Notes: generated by a model not told the origin, from the letters alone. 64,000 nt of DNA from Thinopyrum elongatum (GCA_011799875.1 CM022302.1:49903030-49967029); one strand, 5' to 3'. Counted from the stretch's first letter, positions 12,253-24,495 are shown. Numbers and translations: made by a program.

Positions 12253-12794
12253 TGTCGTGGAATAGTCACGGCAGATGTCCTAGTGTGAGGACTTAGTCGT
12301 GGAGCCATCACAATGAGGTTATTTTTAAAAGGGTTAATCGGGACAAAGGACACGGGGAGTTTATACTGGTTCGGCCCCCTTGCGGTGAAGGTGAAGGCCT
12401 AATCCAGTTTGATGTGGTATTGCTAGGGTTTCGATGACCAGGGAGCGGGTATGCTTAACCTGGCTCTCGAGCTGTTGTTTACTGTCCCTAAACCGCCGCC
12501 GGGTCGTCCCTTTATATACACAGGTTGACGCCCGGCGGTTCACAGAATCCCGGCCGGCTCATAAACGTGTCTGGCTCGGTATCCACTCTTTCCTATCTTA
12601 CAATACAAGTCATATACTTATGGCGGTTTACATCTATGGGCCCTAACTCGCCTTTGGGCTTTGAGCCTTCTTATTAAGTCTCCTTCGTAAGTCGCCATCT
12701 TCTATGCCTTCATGGGCTTCAATACAGGTAAATCACTATGAGCATAACCCGGCCCCTCCTGGGTGGTTTATACTCAATAGTTATATCCTCAACA
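12253..12794 (-). repeat. LTR of element B (5' LTR in element sense)
   Basis: 542 bp, TG...CA, with 11 differences from 2316-2857. It is followed by the second ACGAG duplication at 12795-12799. Confidence 0.95.
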
Positions 12795-13140
12795 ACGAGG
12801 GTGGTTACTTCTACGAGCTGGCCGGCGACCAGGAGTAGGATCAGAGGGTCCCAGGCAGGAGGCCTGCGCCTTTCGATCGTAGTGTTTTATTTTGCCCCGC
12901 CTTTCTAAAGGCCTTTCTGTTTCTCTTTTATATCTGTACTCAGATATATGATGCTTCCGCTGACGCTTGTATGCCATCGAGCTATGTATTCGAGCCCTCG
13001 AGGCCTTGGCTTGTAATATAAACGTGTATGAATTTATTTATGTTTTAGAGTTGTGTTGTGATATCTTCAAGTGAGTCCTTAGGCTTGATTGTGTGCATTT
13101 GCGTGTATGATTAGTGCACGATTAAGCCGGGGGCATCACA
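12795..13140 (+). repeat. 5' LTR of element A, right part
   Basis: This continues the LTR interrupted at 2315. It matches about 21964-22312 and ends in CATCACA at 13140, directly before the primer-binding site. Confidence 0.93.
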
Positions 13141-13143
13141 GGT

Positions 13144-13156
13144 TGGTATCAGAGCC
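13144..13156 (+). other. Primer-binding site of element A
   Basis: TGGTATCAGAGCC, complementary to the 3' end of initiator tRNA-Met, lies 3 bp after the 5' LTR, as usual for plant Gypsy and Copia elements. The untranslated leader runs from here to 13758. Confidence 0.93.
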
Positions 13157-13758
13157 AACTGACTATAGGAACCCCCCTTTCCAACTCCTTGGCCAAAGTT
13201 GAGTCTAGTGGTCCGAAAACTGTTTTACTAACTTGGCTGTGTGGCTTACGGGCCCACGTCGCCAATTGGGTGGTATTAGGATCTTTTACTCCTCGACCTT
13301 TACTCTGGGACTCTGATCTCTCTTCCTTTCGGGTTAAAATTTTACTAAGTCCAACATTAGGATCTCGTGATCACCTCCACCCGGAGTTCTGAAATTATTC
13401 CCCCTTTCTTCAAGATTAAGGGTCAGGTTCTGCTTACAGGATCCTTTTATCGAGGGCACCCTGTGTTGTCACTTGCAGATTCCTCGCTCCAACAGTTTTC
13501 TCCGACGTTGATGTAGCCTTTGCTATGTCTCGTTGTGTACTTCCTTACCGCGTCTCTACGCGCCGCCTAGCTTGTCTAGCTACGTGCGTTTCCGAACTAT
13601 TACCGACATTTGTGTCCAATTCCGTGCATCGTTCTATATGTCTTTAATGACTACTAATATGCACCTGATGCCTTCTGGTTCATTACTCATGTACATCGTG
13701 AATGACCTCTTACACATGCAGTTTTTTTTGCTAAACTGCCCCTGTTAAATTTGGCAGG

Positions 13759-14820
13759 ATGGCTGACGATCCTCCACCTTCACCTTATATTGCCGCAATG
13801 ATGCAGCAGTTTGAACTCAACCGTCAGCAGTTTGAACTCAACCGTCAGTTTATGACCGGAGTATTGGCTCAGTTCCCAACTCAGAATGCTCAGCAACAGT
13901 CTGCTCCAATAACTCTGCCAGAATTCGTGCGTCTCAACCCGTCTGTTTTCTGCAACTCCACCAATCCTATGGATGCTGATGATTGGCTTCGTGACATCCT
14001 GTTTGAAATGGAGTCAGCTAGTGTGGCCCCTGACAGTTACGTCGCCTTTGCGACATTCCATTTAAAGGGTCCAGCTGCTCAATGGTGGGAAAGCCATAAG
14101 GGTATGTTGCCTGCTGAATCTGTACCCACTTGGCAGGAATTTCAGTCAGCCTTTCATGCACGGTACATTCCTCAAGGTCTGATCGATCAGAAGAAGCAGG
14201 AGTTCCGCAAACTCTCACAGGGCACAATGACTATGGATGAATATCAGAGGAAATTTCTCGAATTATCCCGCGCGCTATGCTAAAGATGATGTCGACACTG
14301 ACGCTCGCAAGCAGGAGAAATTCCGTGAAGGACTGCGTTCCGATATACAGCTCGCACTTCTTGTCCTTGATTGTGAGGACTTTGCGACGCTTGTCAGCCA
14401 AGCCTACCAAGTTGAAACTGGTCTGGCTAAATACCAGGAGTCGCTCAAATGCACTCGTGATGTTGGCTCATCCTCGGGTCAACCTGTTCAGAAACTTCGA
14501 GTGTGGATTCCGCACAACGTTCATCACCGACCTGCTACAAGACCAAGGCCATCTTATGTTGCACCTCATCTGCCTCGACCACCAAGACAACTGAATAGTG
14601 AAAGTAGACAGCCCAATGATGATGTTCCTTCCCATTATGATGGTTTATGCCACCATTGTGGAAAGCCAGGGCACCGTGCTGTCAACTATCGCCAGGGTCA
14701 GCCGCAGGATTCAACGTGTCGACCTGTTGACCGTAGGAAGGGCCATCGAAACCATCCTAGCAGAAAACGTAACGCTAGACCACCTGCTATGAATAGTGGT
14801 CAAGTCACCCATGTCAAAAT
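13759..14820 (+). pseudogene. Gag of element A
   Basis: ATG at 13759 opens a gag with PMDADDWLRDI, GPAAQWWES and FHARYIPQGL, the retrotransposon gag (capsid) domain. A small insertion in the CGCGCG stretch near 14270 shifts the frame; the reading continues as [14 protein letters not shown] in another frame from about 14277. The nucleocapsid zinc knuckle is near 14656-14697 ([14 protein letters not shown]). Its fourth ligand is Tyr where Cys is expected, so the finger looks inactive. Protease follows in the same frame. Confidence 0.88.
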
Positions 14821-17800
14821 GGAAGAAGCTCGAGAGTCCCCTAAAATCGTGATGGGAACTCTTCCAGTTAATTCAGTGGCAGCTTCTGTTCTCTTTGATT
14901 CTGGAGCATCACATTCCTTTGTGTCCCAGCAATTTGCACAATTGCATGAGTTAACCATGAGCTCATTACCCATTCCCTTGGAGATTAGAACTCCCCATTC
15001 CAGGTGGCAAACCAAGATGGTAAGTCACAACAATCAAATCAGGATTGAGGGGTTGATGTTCTCTACTTCCCTTATTGCTCTTGGACCTTCCGACATTGAC
15101 ATCATTCTTGGTATGGATTGGTTGACAGCGAATAAAGCTTTGATTGACTGTGCCACTAAGACAGTCCAGCTCACTCACCCTTCCGGCCAGACAGTCAGAT
15201 ACTCAGCTCGGACAGTTCAGAATGCCGAGAACCAGATATATGTTCTGAATGCATTGAATGCATCACCTCTTGAAGGCATCGAGAACGTTCCAGTTGTTCG
15301 TGATTTCCAGGATGTCTTTCCGGAAGAACTTCCAGGAATACCCCCTGCTAGAGCTATCGAGTTCGTCATAGACTTGAAGCCAGGCACTACCCCTATTGCG
15401 AAGCGTCCTTATAAGATGCCCCCGCACCACCTTCTCGAGCTTAAGGAAGAAATCGACAAGTCACTTAAGAAGGGTTTCATCCGCCCCAGTTCCTCTGCTT
15501 GGGGAGCACCTTCTCTCTTTGTCAAGAAGAAAGATGGAACGAATCGGTTGGTTCAAGACTACCGACCTATCAACCAAGCAACAATTCAAAACAAGTATCC
15601 ACTTCCCAGAATCAATGATCTGTATGATCAACTTGCTGGTTCCTCAGTATTCTCTAAGTTTGATTTGAGATTGGGATACCACTAGATCCGAGTTCGTGAA
15701 GAGGATATTCCGAAGACAGCCTTCGTTACTCGCTATGGTTCTTATGAGTACACTATCATGTCTTTCGGCTTGACTAATGCTCCGGCAACCTTCTCCCGGT
15801 TAATGAACTACATCTTCATGGATTATCTCAACAAATTCATCGTGGTATATCTGGATGATATTCTGGTGTATTCGCAAAATGAAGAAGATTGGAAAAACTG
15901 CGTGAACATCAACTGTATGCCAAGTACTCAAAATGCGAGTTCTGGTTATCTGAAGTGACATATCTCGGCCATGTGATTTCCAAAGATGGCATTACCGTTA
16001 ACCCAGAACGAGTTCAGGCTATTCTTGAATGGACTCCACTGAAAAATGTCAAGCAAGTCAGAAGTTTTCTCGACCTTGCTAGCTATTGCCGTCGCTTTGT
16101 CGAGAATTTCTCAAAGATTGCGAAGCCTTTGACTGATCTGCTTCACAAGGGCGTTAAGTTTGAGTGGACAGAAAAATGTTAGGAAAGTTTTCAAACACTC
16201 AAACACAAGCTGACATCGGCCCCAGTACTTGCTCCTCCAGATGCTCGCAAAGATTTTGTGATCTATTGTGACGCATCCCATGAAGGATTAGGATGTGTCC
16301 TAATGCAAGAGCGTAAAGTGATTGCCTATGGCTCTCGTCAGTTGCGCCCGCATGAAGAGAATTCTCCGGTACATGATCTAGAACTAGCTGCTGTCATCTA
16401 TGCACTGCAGTTGTCGCGACATTACTTCCTCGGTAATCATTGTGAGATCTACACGGACCATAAAAGTCTGAAGTACTTGTTCACTTAGCCATCTCTGAAT
16501 CTCCGTCAGCAAAGATGGATGGAGACCATTGCGGACTATGATTTGGGTATTTCTTATACCCCTGGCAAGGCTAATGTAATGGCTGATGCATTGAGTCATA
16601 AATCCTACTACACTGAACTTGAAGTCCAGCTACAGCAACCACTCCTGTATGAAGAGCTTCGAAAGCTAAATATCGAGATAGTTCCTCAAGGATACTTAAA
16701 AACCTTGGTCGTTGAACCAGACCTTGAGAAGGCCGTTAAGAGTGCACAAGCTAAAGATGCTGAAGTAGATTTGATGAAGAAAGATCTTCACCTTGAAAAG
16801 TACAGGGATTTCTCGCTGTCTGAAGATGGAACCTTGTACTTCAGAGACCGCATTGTGGTACCTCGCTTCGAGCTTATGACTGACAAGGTCATGAAGGAGG
16901 CACATGACACACCGCTGTCTATTCATCCGGGTATCACCAAGATGTATCGTGATCTCCGTCAAAGGTACTGGTGGTCTAGAACGAAGCAGGATATCGCTCG
17001 ATACGTTGCTGAATGTGATGTTTGCCGTCGCGTTAAAGCAGAACATCAGAAGCCTGCTGGAATTCTGCAACCACTTCCTATTCCTCTATGGAAATGGGAT
17101 AAGGTTCAGAAGGATTTCATTACTGGCCTTCCCAAGTCACAGAAGGGTCACGATGCTATTCTTGTCATCGTCGACCAACTCTCTAAAGTTGCACACTTTC
17201 TGCCAGTCAAGGAGACGATCACTGCTAGTCAGTTAGCAGAATTATATATCTCCAGAATTGTATCACTCCACGGTATTCCAAAGGAGATCAGTTCGGACCG
17301 TGGCGGTCTTTTCACCTCAAAGTTCTGGGAAAGTTTCCAAGAAGCTATGGGAACTCATATCACCTGGAGTTCAGCATATCACCCCCAGTCCCAAGGCCAA
17401 GTCGAACGAGTAAATCAAGTGCTTGAAGACATGCTACGAGCTCGTGTTATTTCTTTCGGCAAGAAGTGGGAAGGATCTCTCCCGTATGCCGAGTTCTCTT
17501 ATAACAACAGCTATCAAGCCAGCTTAAAAATGGCCCCCTTCGAAGTGCTTTACGGACGTAAGTGTCGAACCCCTCTGAATTGGTCAGAAACTAGGGAACG
17601 ACCGCTCGTGGGTCCGGATATTATCCAACACGCAGAAGAGCAAGTCCGTATCGTCCGCAAAAATCTCAAGGCGGCTCAAGACCGCCAGAAGAGCAACTAT
17701 GATCACAAACGATGGGGTTTGATATATCAGCATGGTGATCAAGCTTATCTGCGCGTCACTCCTATGAAGGGCACTCACCGTTTTGGAATCAAGGGCAATT

Positions 17801-18160
17801 TAGCTCCACACTACATTGGTCCTTTTCGCATTGTTGCCAGACGTGGTCAGGTGGCATACAAATTGGAGTTGCCACCGCAACTCTCTTATCCACGACGTCT
17901 TCCATGTGTCGCAACTTCGTAAATGCTTCAAGGAATCCCCGCACCGCGTAATGGATCACGAGATGCTCGAATTGCAAGATGATCTTTCTTATAAGGAGCA
18001 TCCGATCCGCATTCTCGATGAAGCTGAACGTCGGACCCGTCAGAAGGTTACCAAGTTCCTGAAAGTGCAGTGGTCAAATCATACTGAAGATGAAGCCACT
18101 TGGGAACGCGAGGATCATCTTCGCAAGGAATACCCCGACCTCTTTTCTTCTACCTCCTGA
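14821..18160 (+). pseudogene. Pol of element A: protease, RT, RNase H, integrase, chromodomain
   Basis: The order is protease ([12 protein letters not shown], near 14893), RT ([24 protein letters not shown], then the YLDD box near 15849), RNase H ([22 protein letters not shown]), integrase (CDVCRR zinc part, DFITG, SSDRG, QGQVERVNQ) and a chromodomain-like tail (FLKVQWSNHTEDEATWERED). The lesions are a TAG at 15683-15685, a deletion of about 22 bp with frameshift near 15880, TAGs at 16180-16182 and 16486-16488, and a frameshift near 17885. Element D has sense codons at the last three of these sites. Integrase is the longest open stretch (16519-17890). Confidence 0.9.
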
Positions 18161-18183
18161 ATTCTCGGGACGAGAACTTCTTT

Positions 18184-18198
18184 TAGAGGAGCAGAATT
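18184..18198 (+). other. Polypurine tract of element A
   Basis: TAGAGGAGCAGAATT lies directly before the TG of the 3' LTR. Element D has the closely similar AGAGGAGGAGAATT at the same place. Confidence 0.7.
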
Positions 18199-21100
18199 TG
18201 TAACACCCCTATGTAATAAGCACTGTGATCATCTGCTAATTATACCAAGTCATCCTCATTTGCAATACTTAATCACAGTGGTTAACTCTTGCAATTCAAA
18301 ATTCTCTTTGAAACTCAATTCAAATTCAACTGAAAAATAAAGTTGTTCAAAAGTTGCTGCAAAAATGTTCATCTGCTAGCAAATATTCCATAACATTTAT
18401 TTGTTAAGGAATACAACATCACTCTTATGCAAATATGAACAGTAGCAATTAAAACAGAACAGTTCCTGCATAATTAAATGCCAAATCATTTTTGAAAAAT
18501 CCAAATGAACTTCAAAGTTTCCCAAACTTTTTGTGGCAGTGCACAAAATTCCATAGCATCCGTTTTGGCCAGGCACACATTTTTGTTAAGTCAATTGGTG
18601 GCTAATCTAATTTGCAAAAGCCTGCTGAAAAGGAAAACAGAAAAAGAAATAAAAGAAAAAAAGAAGGCCTCTGCGCACTGGGCCTTAGTGCACAGGGGAA
18701 GGCCCAGCCCAGCCGGCCTCTCTCTCACTCCTCCCTCTCTCTCTCTCCTTAGCCGTGTCGAGCGCGCCATGGCCGGCCTCGCCTCCTCCGGCCGCTGGCC
18801 GCCACCTGCCAGCCACCGACAGCCAAGGAGGGGATAAGGGCGCCCTCGTCCACCTCCCCTGCACGCCTTTCCCCATTCGCTCCCTCTTCCCCTCTCGCGC
18901 GCCCTCGCTTCCTCCCCTTCCTCTATTCCAAGCCGCCGCCGCCGCTTGCCTGCTCAGCCGCGGTGACAGCCATCGCCGGATCCCTCCGTCGAGTCCGTCG
19001 ACCTCGCCGCAGACTGCCTCGTCCCCCTGCGCTACTCGTGGGAGCCGGGGACCTCTACCGCGGCGGATCTCCCTCGCCCCCTTCCGTCTTGGCCACCGGC
19101 GACCACCGGCGTCTCCAACCTCCCCCGGGAGCAACTAAGCTTTCACCGGCCACCTTGAGCCACTCGGTAAGCTCCAGCTCCCCCTTTGACCCCTTCGTTT
19201 GCTCGCGCGCGCACTAGATCGACGGCGCCGCTTGGACCCGTAGCTCGCTGCCGCCACTGCCAGCAATTTCCTCGCTTCCGTGACGTTTTGCTCAATTGCA
19301 TAGCTCCGATGAGATCCCGGGGTCCCGTAGAGCTCGCCGGCGAAGCTAGTTCGCCCGAGCGCGCCGCGTTTCCGGAGAAGCCCGAACTCCGGCGACCACC
19401 GCGCCGCTCGCCGCCGTCACCACACGCCGTCTCCGGTCGTGCCACCACCGCAGAATGACGCGCCTCGCTCCCCTCTTTCGAATGCCGCCTCGCCCGCGTA
19501 AAATGGTGGCCGGAGCGCGATTTCCGGCGACGTCCGACGCGTGCCGCCACGCAAATTGGTCGCCGGCGTTGAGCCGCCGGCGCCGCTGACCTGGCGACGA
19601 CATGGTCGGCCCCTACGGCGCTGACTGTGGGCCCGATGGGGTCCGGTTGACTGGGTTGACCAGTCAACCCTGCTGACTGGGCAACCCAGTCACTGGCACG
19701 CGGGCCCCACCCCATTTAAATGTTTTTAAATAAATAAAATGTTAATTAAAACATTAATAAATTTGTTAATTAATTAGTTAGTCTATGACAGGTGGGGCCT
19801 AGCTGCTAATTATCTCTGTTTAAATTAAACAAAACTCTGTTTAGTCCTCTGCCTATGACAGGTGGGACCCACTGTCAGGTTTGACCTGAACAGTGGCAGT
19901 TGACTTGCTGACCTCATGCTGACATCACTGCTGACGTCATAATTAATTTCTGATAATTTAAATAATCCAGAAAATGCAAAAAAATCTTTAGAAATTCGTA
20001 GAGATTAAACCGTAGCTCGGATCGAAAAACTTTATACATGAAAGTTTCTCAGAACGACGAGACAAAGCTGACTGTGCCATCTGTTTCCGTGTCGGGGCCC
20101 TCTACGGAGGTGAACCCATAACTTTTTGCCCGTTACCGTTAGGTGAATAGTGCATATACACCGGTTAATAAATCCAACTTAAATCCTAAAATAACTAATA
20201 TGACTTAGACATGCGTTTAGGTAACCCTGCACTGCATGTTAGCATAGCAAGCTCCGTGTTACCTTGTCTGCCTTGTATTTATCTGTTTCCTCCCCCTCTT
20301 CTCTCTCGATAGAGCCCGGTGCCGACGCAGCTCTGGAGATCGACGACCCCTGACGACCTTGTCATTGCCGCCGAGCAACCAGGCAAGCCCCCCCTAATCA
20401 TCCCGATATCGTCTATTCTATTTTCTCATGCTTGCATTAGATTTTGCTACTGTTACTGTTATCCTATTTCTGCTGCATAGCCTGTTTATTGTAACCTGCT
20501 GTTGATACCTTCCTGTTCATCCTAAACTGTTTAGAATAGACTGGGTAGAAACCCATCAGTGACCCCCACTTGTCCCGACTGCACCGCTGGATTCTTAGAA
20601 GACACGATCAACAGGATCGAAGACCAGGCACCGCACCTCACTTCCCCCTTAGTTGCTCGACACTACTGGGTTACTATCGAGTGCCGAGGGTGATACCTCG
20701 TCAGCACTTCTGATGATAACCTTGTAGGTTAGTTAATCGGTCGTGGTCAGCGAGGGTGATTCCTCCTACACCACCCCCGATAACGACGAAGTCGTGCAAC
20801 ACCTCAAGTGTGGACCTCCTTCGTTCACCTTGACGATAACATCAGGTGGAATTCCATCGAGGGTGATTCCTCAGGGTTCCCTTGGTGTTAGACACACGGA
20901 TACTATGGTTTCTATGACGTTACAACTGATACTTGGAAAGGCGGATCGACCCTGAGGGGTACACGCGAATGATGGGATGTCGGGTTGACCTGGAGGTTGC
21001 CCGTGAGACGTATACGAGGCGTGGCCGGGCATTCTTAGCCCTTGCCACAAGTCCTCGAGACGGGGCGACGGGGTCACATCGATCGTGAGTCTCTGCTCGT

Positions 21101-22312
21101 TACCGCAAGCCCCTAATCCACTAACGATTTGGATATTTGATCCGAGCAGGCCTCTGGCCTGATAGCACTAACCATCACGTGGGAACAGTTATGGGCACTC
21201 TGCATCGTAGCATCAGCCGAAAGCTCTGACAGACGTCCAGTTCAGCCTGGCGGCCGGGCTGGGCCGGCACCATCCTGTAGTGGTGGAGCCTGGTTCGCCC
21301 TGCACGCAACGACCCGGAGGGCGAGTGGCGATGGCCCAAGACCCCCTTGCGCTTAGGAGGTAGACCAACGGGGACCTCTCTGCTGAGCTGTAGGTAGGGT
21401 TGCAGTGTATCGTTTGGCCGAGGCCGGGTATGACCCCGAAAAGTGTGTCCGGCCGGAGTTAAGCGAGCGTGGTGGGTAATTTGGTGCACCCCTGCAGGGA
21501 AGAAAACTTCTATCGATAGCCGGTCCTACGGTAAAGGACACTCGGAGTTGTATCCCGATCAATACAACTAGAACTGGATACTTGTGATGATAACTGATTA
21601 TGATGGCTCCGGGATCGCTTTCTCGCAGGGGGACAAGGAAGGATCTCTGGGCGAGACTGATACTTGACACAACCACTACTATTTTATACTGTGTTGTTCT
21701 ACTCTCTTCTGTTGCTGCAACACCGCTGAAGATGCTAGTCTTCGATAGGACGAGGCATTCTTTCTATTCTGGCATTTCTGCAGCCCAGCCCACATAGACA
21801 GTCTTTCTTTGATAATGTTGCATATGTAGTGTAGATCCTTGCTTGCTGGGTACTTCGGAGTACTCACGGTTGCTTTGCTTTCTTTTTCTCCCCATACCAG
21901 TTTGTCGTGACCAGATGAAGGACCCCCTTGAGACAGCTGCCCCTCCGACGACTACTTCTACCACCACGAGGGTGGTTACTTCTACGAGCTGGCCGACGAC
22001 CAGGAGTAGGATCGGAGGGTCCCAGGCAGGAGGCATGCGCCTTTCGATCGTAGTGTTTTATTTTGACCCGCCTTTCTAAAGGCCTTTCTGTTTCTCTTTT
22101 ATATCTGTACTCAGATATATGATGCTTCCGCTGAAGCTTGTATGGCATCGAGCTATGTATTCGAGCCCTCGAGGCCCTGGCTTGTAATATAAAGCTTGTA
22201 TGAATTTATTTATGTTTTAGAGTTGTGTTGTGATATGTTCAAGTGAGTCCTTAGGCTTGATCGTATGCATTTACGTGTATGATTAGTGCACGATTAAGCC
22301 GGGGACGTCACA
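18199..22312 (+). repeat. 3' LTR of element A (4114 bp)
   Basis: It starts TGTAACACCCC and ends ACGTCACA. It is uninterrupted and so gives the full LTR. The GC-rich stretch at 18700-19650 has many chance open frames but no recognisable protein. Like the LTRs of D it contains an exon-like acidic block (20312-20384) and a tyrosine/aspartate-rich frame ending DDQE-stop near 22011. Conserved blocks shared with D show that A and D are subfamilies of one group. Confidence 0.93.
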
Positions 22313-22620
22313 CCCAGTTCTTGGTGTTTGCAGACAATGGTGGTCAATGGACAGAAAATCAGTATGAGAAAGGAGATACAGTGTGCATTTATGAGCGTGA
22401 TGGCAGTGCATTTTGTGATATAACTGTAACCGCAAATGAATCATATTTGTTGATTCTTGAAAAATATGCACCGCAAATGAAATGCGCACTTGCTCTGAAC
22501 CTGTAATATCTGTTGTGTTTTGGATTTTTAAAGGAAGCAGAGGCCAGTGGTCATCCTCCATTTTGGAAAAAATTAGCAAAGGTGTATGATGAGGAGCACA
22601 GCGTAGATCAATGTCTTTAA
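22313..22620 (+). pseudogene. Truncated 3' end of an unrecognised gene
   Basis: Directly right of element A an open frame reads QFLVFADNGGQWTENQ through ALALNL to TAA at 22504-22506. After an intron-like gap with AG at 22530-22531, the short frame EAEASGHPPFWKKLAKVYDE ends at TAA near 22620. The codon flow looks like real terminal exons cut off upstream by the insertion. I do not recognise the family. The remainder up to 22832 is AT-rich and looks like 3'UTR or intergenic sequence. Confidence 0.35.
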
Positions 22621-22845
22621 TCTGCCATGCCATCGTACGTACTACCCTTTTATCTGCTGTATATGCACCCCAAACCTCATTTTTATATTGAGACGATGCA
22701 TATCAAGTTTGAACAGTATACTACTCGAAAGTTTACGGAACGGAGCCACGAAGGGAGTATTATAAAGTTCACTTGAAAGGTTCAGGTTTATCATTTCCTC
22801 ATGTGTGACTTCTGTTTTGTACTTGATGAAATAAGTTACTCTCAT

Positions 22846-23073
22846 GATCATGAAGGGGAAGGCTACTATCTGTATGGATCATGTCATTACCCCCGCAAGA
22901 GAAGTTGCTGTGGCGCCAAGGTGGGCGAGGCCGGTGCAAGGCTGGGTGAAACTCAACACAGATGGTTACTTTGTTATGAGCGACGCAGCTGGAGCAGGGA
23001 TAGTTGCAGACGATTGTAATGATCTGGTGATTGATGAGTAATACAAGTGTTAATTCCGCAAAAAAAAAAAAAA
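22846..23073 (+). mobile_element. Poly(A)-tailed retroposed fragment with RNase H-like segment
   Basis: AAGTTACTCTCAT occurs at 22833-22845 and again at 23074-23086, bracketing 228 bp that end in a run of 15 or more A. This is the signature of target-primed reverse transcription. The insert encodes PVQGWVKLNTDGYF and AGAGIVADD, the start of the RNase H-like domain (RVT_3 type) found in plant LINE-derived proteins. It then stops, so it is a 5'-truncated, inactive copy. Confidence 0.7.
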
Positions 23074-23189
23074 AAGTTACTCTCATTGTGAATTTACTGG
23101 CAGTCAGACAGGTTAGTATTGTTAGTTTGTCATTGGGAAATGGAGCAATGTTGTCAGAACAAAGCCTGAGGCTAGGGCCCAGTTCTTTT

Positions 23190-23307
23190 GGCCGATTCTC
23201 TTAGAATCTTAAGAATCGGCCTTCCACCCAGCTTCTCCCAGAATCTTGAACCCATATTTTATTTTTGACTATCAGGGCCGATTCTCAAGATTCTGTGAGA
23301 ATCGGCC
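23190..23307. mobile_element. Short inverted-repeat (MITE-like) element
   Basis: A 32-bp arm at 23190-23221 (GGCCGATTCTC...GAATCGGCC) pairs with its inverted copy at 23276-23307, with about three mismatches. Each arm is itself a near-palindrome. A spacer of about 54 bp separates them. The outer ends (GGGCCCAGTTCT and AGGACCTAGG) and the target duplication are not clear. Confidence 0.5.
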
Positions 23308-24060
23308 AGGACCTAGGTATGCTCTGCAATACATAGAAGCAGTTCGGCATTAGCTTGTTATCTCCGCTTCAAAAGCCGTCGTCTAAAACATCTTCGTAGT
23401 TGGAAAGCATTGAGGCAAAATCAGTTCATGAATTATTCATGCTGTTGACGCACAGCAGTCCCAGTTGAATGTATCCATAACTTGCCCTCATAGTTGGCAC
23501 AAGCATCCTTAGCACCATCGCAGGAATTTTAGAGACCATCAGTCTGACCACTTCACTTTTGATGGAACATATGCTGTGTGAAATCTCCAAATTCGTCCAT
23601 CTTGGGATTCCGAAGCAAACATTGCATGCAGTGCAGAACTCACCCAAGTGACAGGATGTTAACACAAGATAACACCGATGTTTCGCAGAAAAAAAGAAGA
23701 AGAAGATATCACAGATGTATCAGAGGAATAACGATGGAAGATAGCGATGGGAGGTCTCCTCTAAAGGAGAGGAAACCGGTACTGTACCAATGTGGTTGCA
23801 CATGCACATCAGCTACGTATACTACGTACTACGATCTGGTTGCACCCGGGCGGCCAACGCAGCGCTGGAGCTCGAGCAGCGGCACCCGAGAGGCGGACAC
23901 AGCGCCATACGGAGGCGACCGTACATACGTGGCGAGGCGGGAGGTGATAGAGGAGTCCTGTTTGGAGCAGGGCAGCGACGGGCGGGTGGACGTGCAGACG
24001 AAGGCCGTGACGGGTCACTGAGTCACGCGACGCCGTGGGGTAGGAGAAGGGCCCGGGTAG
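23308..24060. other. No gene recognised
   Basis: Open frames here are short and show no family motif. From about 23850 the sequence is GC-rich and reads as the gag-proximal part of the Copia remnant to its right when taken on the minus strand. Confidence 0.4.
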
Positions 24061-24495
24061 TCGCACCGGTGTCGGAGTAGAGGCGCGCAGGGGTCGAAGG
24101 CGGCGGCTGGCGATGCAAACCGATTTTATATCGGAAAACCAAAACACCGATCAATGCGACTAGCGAGAGAGAGAAAATCTGGATCAAGGATCAGAAAAAA
24201 GGCCCTCTAGGGCAGCCGATCAACTGGATCAGCGGATGAACCCTAAGTACGGGCGGCGCGACCCACGGTAGCGATCATGGAGATCGACTGCCCGGAGGGC
24301 GGCGGTGGCTAGGATTTAAATCGGGGTTAGGCTAATACCATGTAAGAGGAAATAGAGAGGGATTGGTGGAATTGGTGTAGTATTGCTTGAGCCTCATGGG
24401 CATATATATATAAGAGTGCATGATCAGATCGGAGTACAGTACAAGGTAAAATGAATACTACGTTATCCTATCTTTTCTAACTAATATACTCAACA
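24061..24495 (-). mobile_element. Copia remnant: one LTR and leader
   Basis: On the minus strand 24495-24341 reads TGTTGAG... to ...CTCTTACA (155 bp). It is followed directly by TGGTATTAGCC, a diverged initiator-tRNA primer site, and an untranslated leader. This is the 5' LTR and leader of a minus-strand Copia element; the rest of the element and the other LTR are absent. It lies about 350 bp upstream of the acyltransferase TATA box, so it is part of that gene's upstream region. Confidence 0.6.

Larger units (their letters stand above)
2316..12794 (-). mobile_element. Element B: nested non-autonomous Ty3/Gypsy (Tat-lineage-like) retrotransposon
   Basis: The element has two 542-bp LTRs (2316-2857 and 12253-12794), both TG...CA, with 11 mismatches (2.0%) and a perfect ACGAG duplication. 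Sense orientation is minus: the primer-binding site (TTGGCGCCCACC) lies just left of 12253, and gag/pol reads leftward from 12181 to 8700. A large extra gene on the opposite strand between pol and the 3' LTR, together with a TGGCGCC primer site, resembles Tat-lineage elements, where extra ORFs are known. Protease and RT are absent: gag is joined in frame to RNase H near 10511. B is younger than A, as its nested position requires. Confidence 0.93.
1..22312 (+). mobile_element. Element A: Ty3/Gypsy chromovirus (Tekay/Del-like), left end outside window
   Basis: This is a long-LTR retrotransposon in plus orientation. The 3' LTR (18199-22312, 4114 bp) begins TGTAACACCCC and ends in CA; window base 1 aligns with base 19678, so about 1.48 kb of the 5' LTR is missing. 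The internal part runs from a TGGTATCAGAGC primer-binding site at 13144 to a purine tract before 18199. It encodes gag, protease, RT, RNase H, integrase and a C-terminal chromodomain-like segment, an order and ending typical of chromoviruses. Several stops and frameshifts break the reading frame. The two LTRs differ by about eight substitutions and two indels over the first ~290 aligned bases. The right flanking 5 bp are CCCAG (22313-22317); the left copy lies outside. Element B is nested in the 5' LTR. Confidence 0.92.

Noticed and set aside
13144..13156. Possible tRNA-related gene at the TGGTATCAGAGCC motif
   Set aside because: It is a retrotransposon primer-binding site directly after an LTR, not a tRNA gene.
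18505..19715. Several long overlapping open frames on both strands
   Set aside because: They lie in the GC-rich part of the element A LTR, have no domain and change between LTR copies; base composition explains them.
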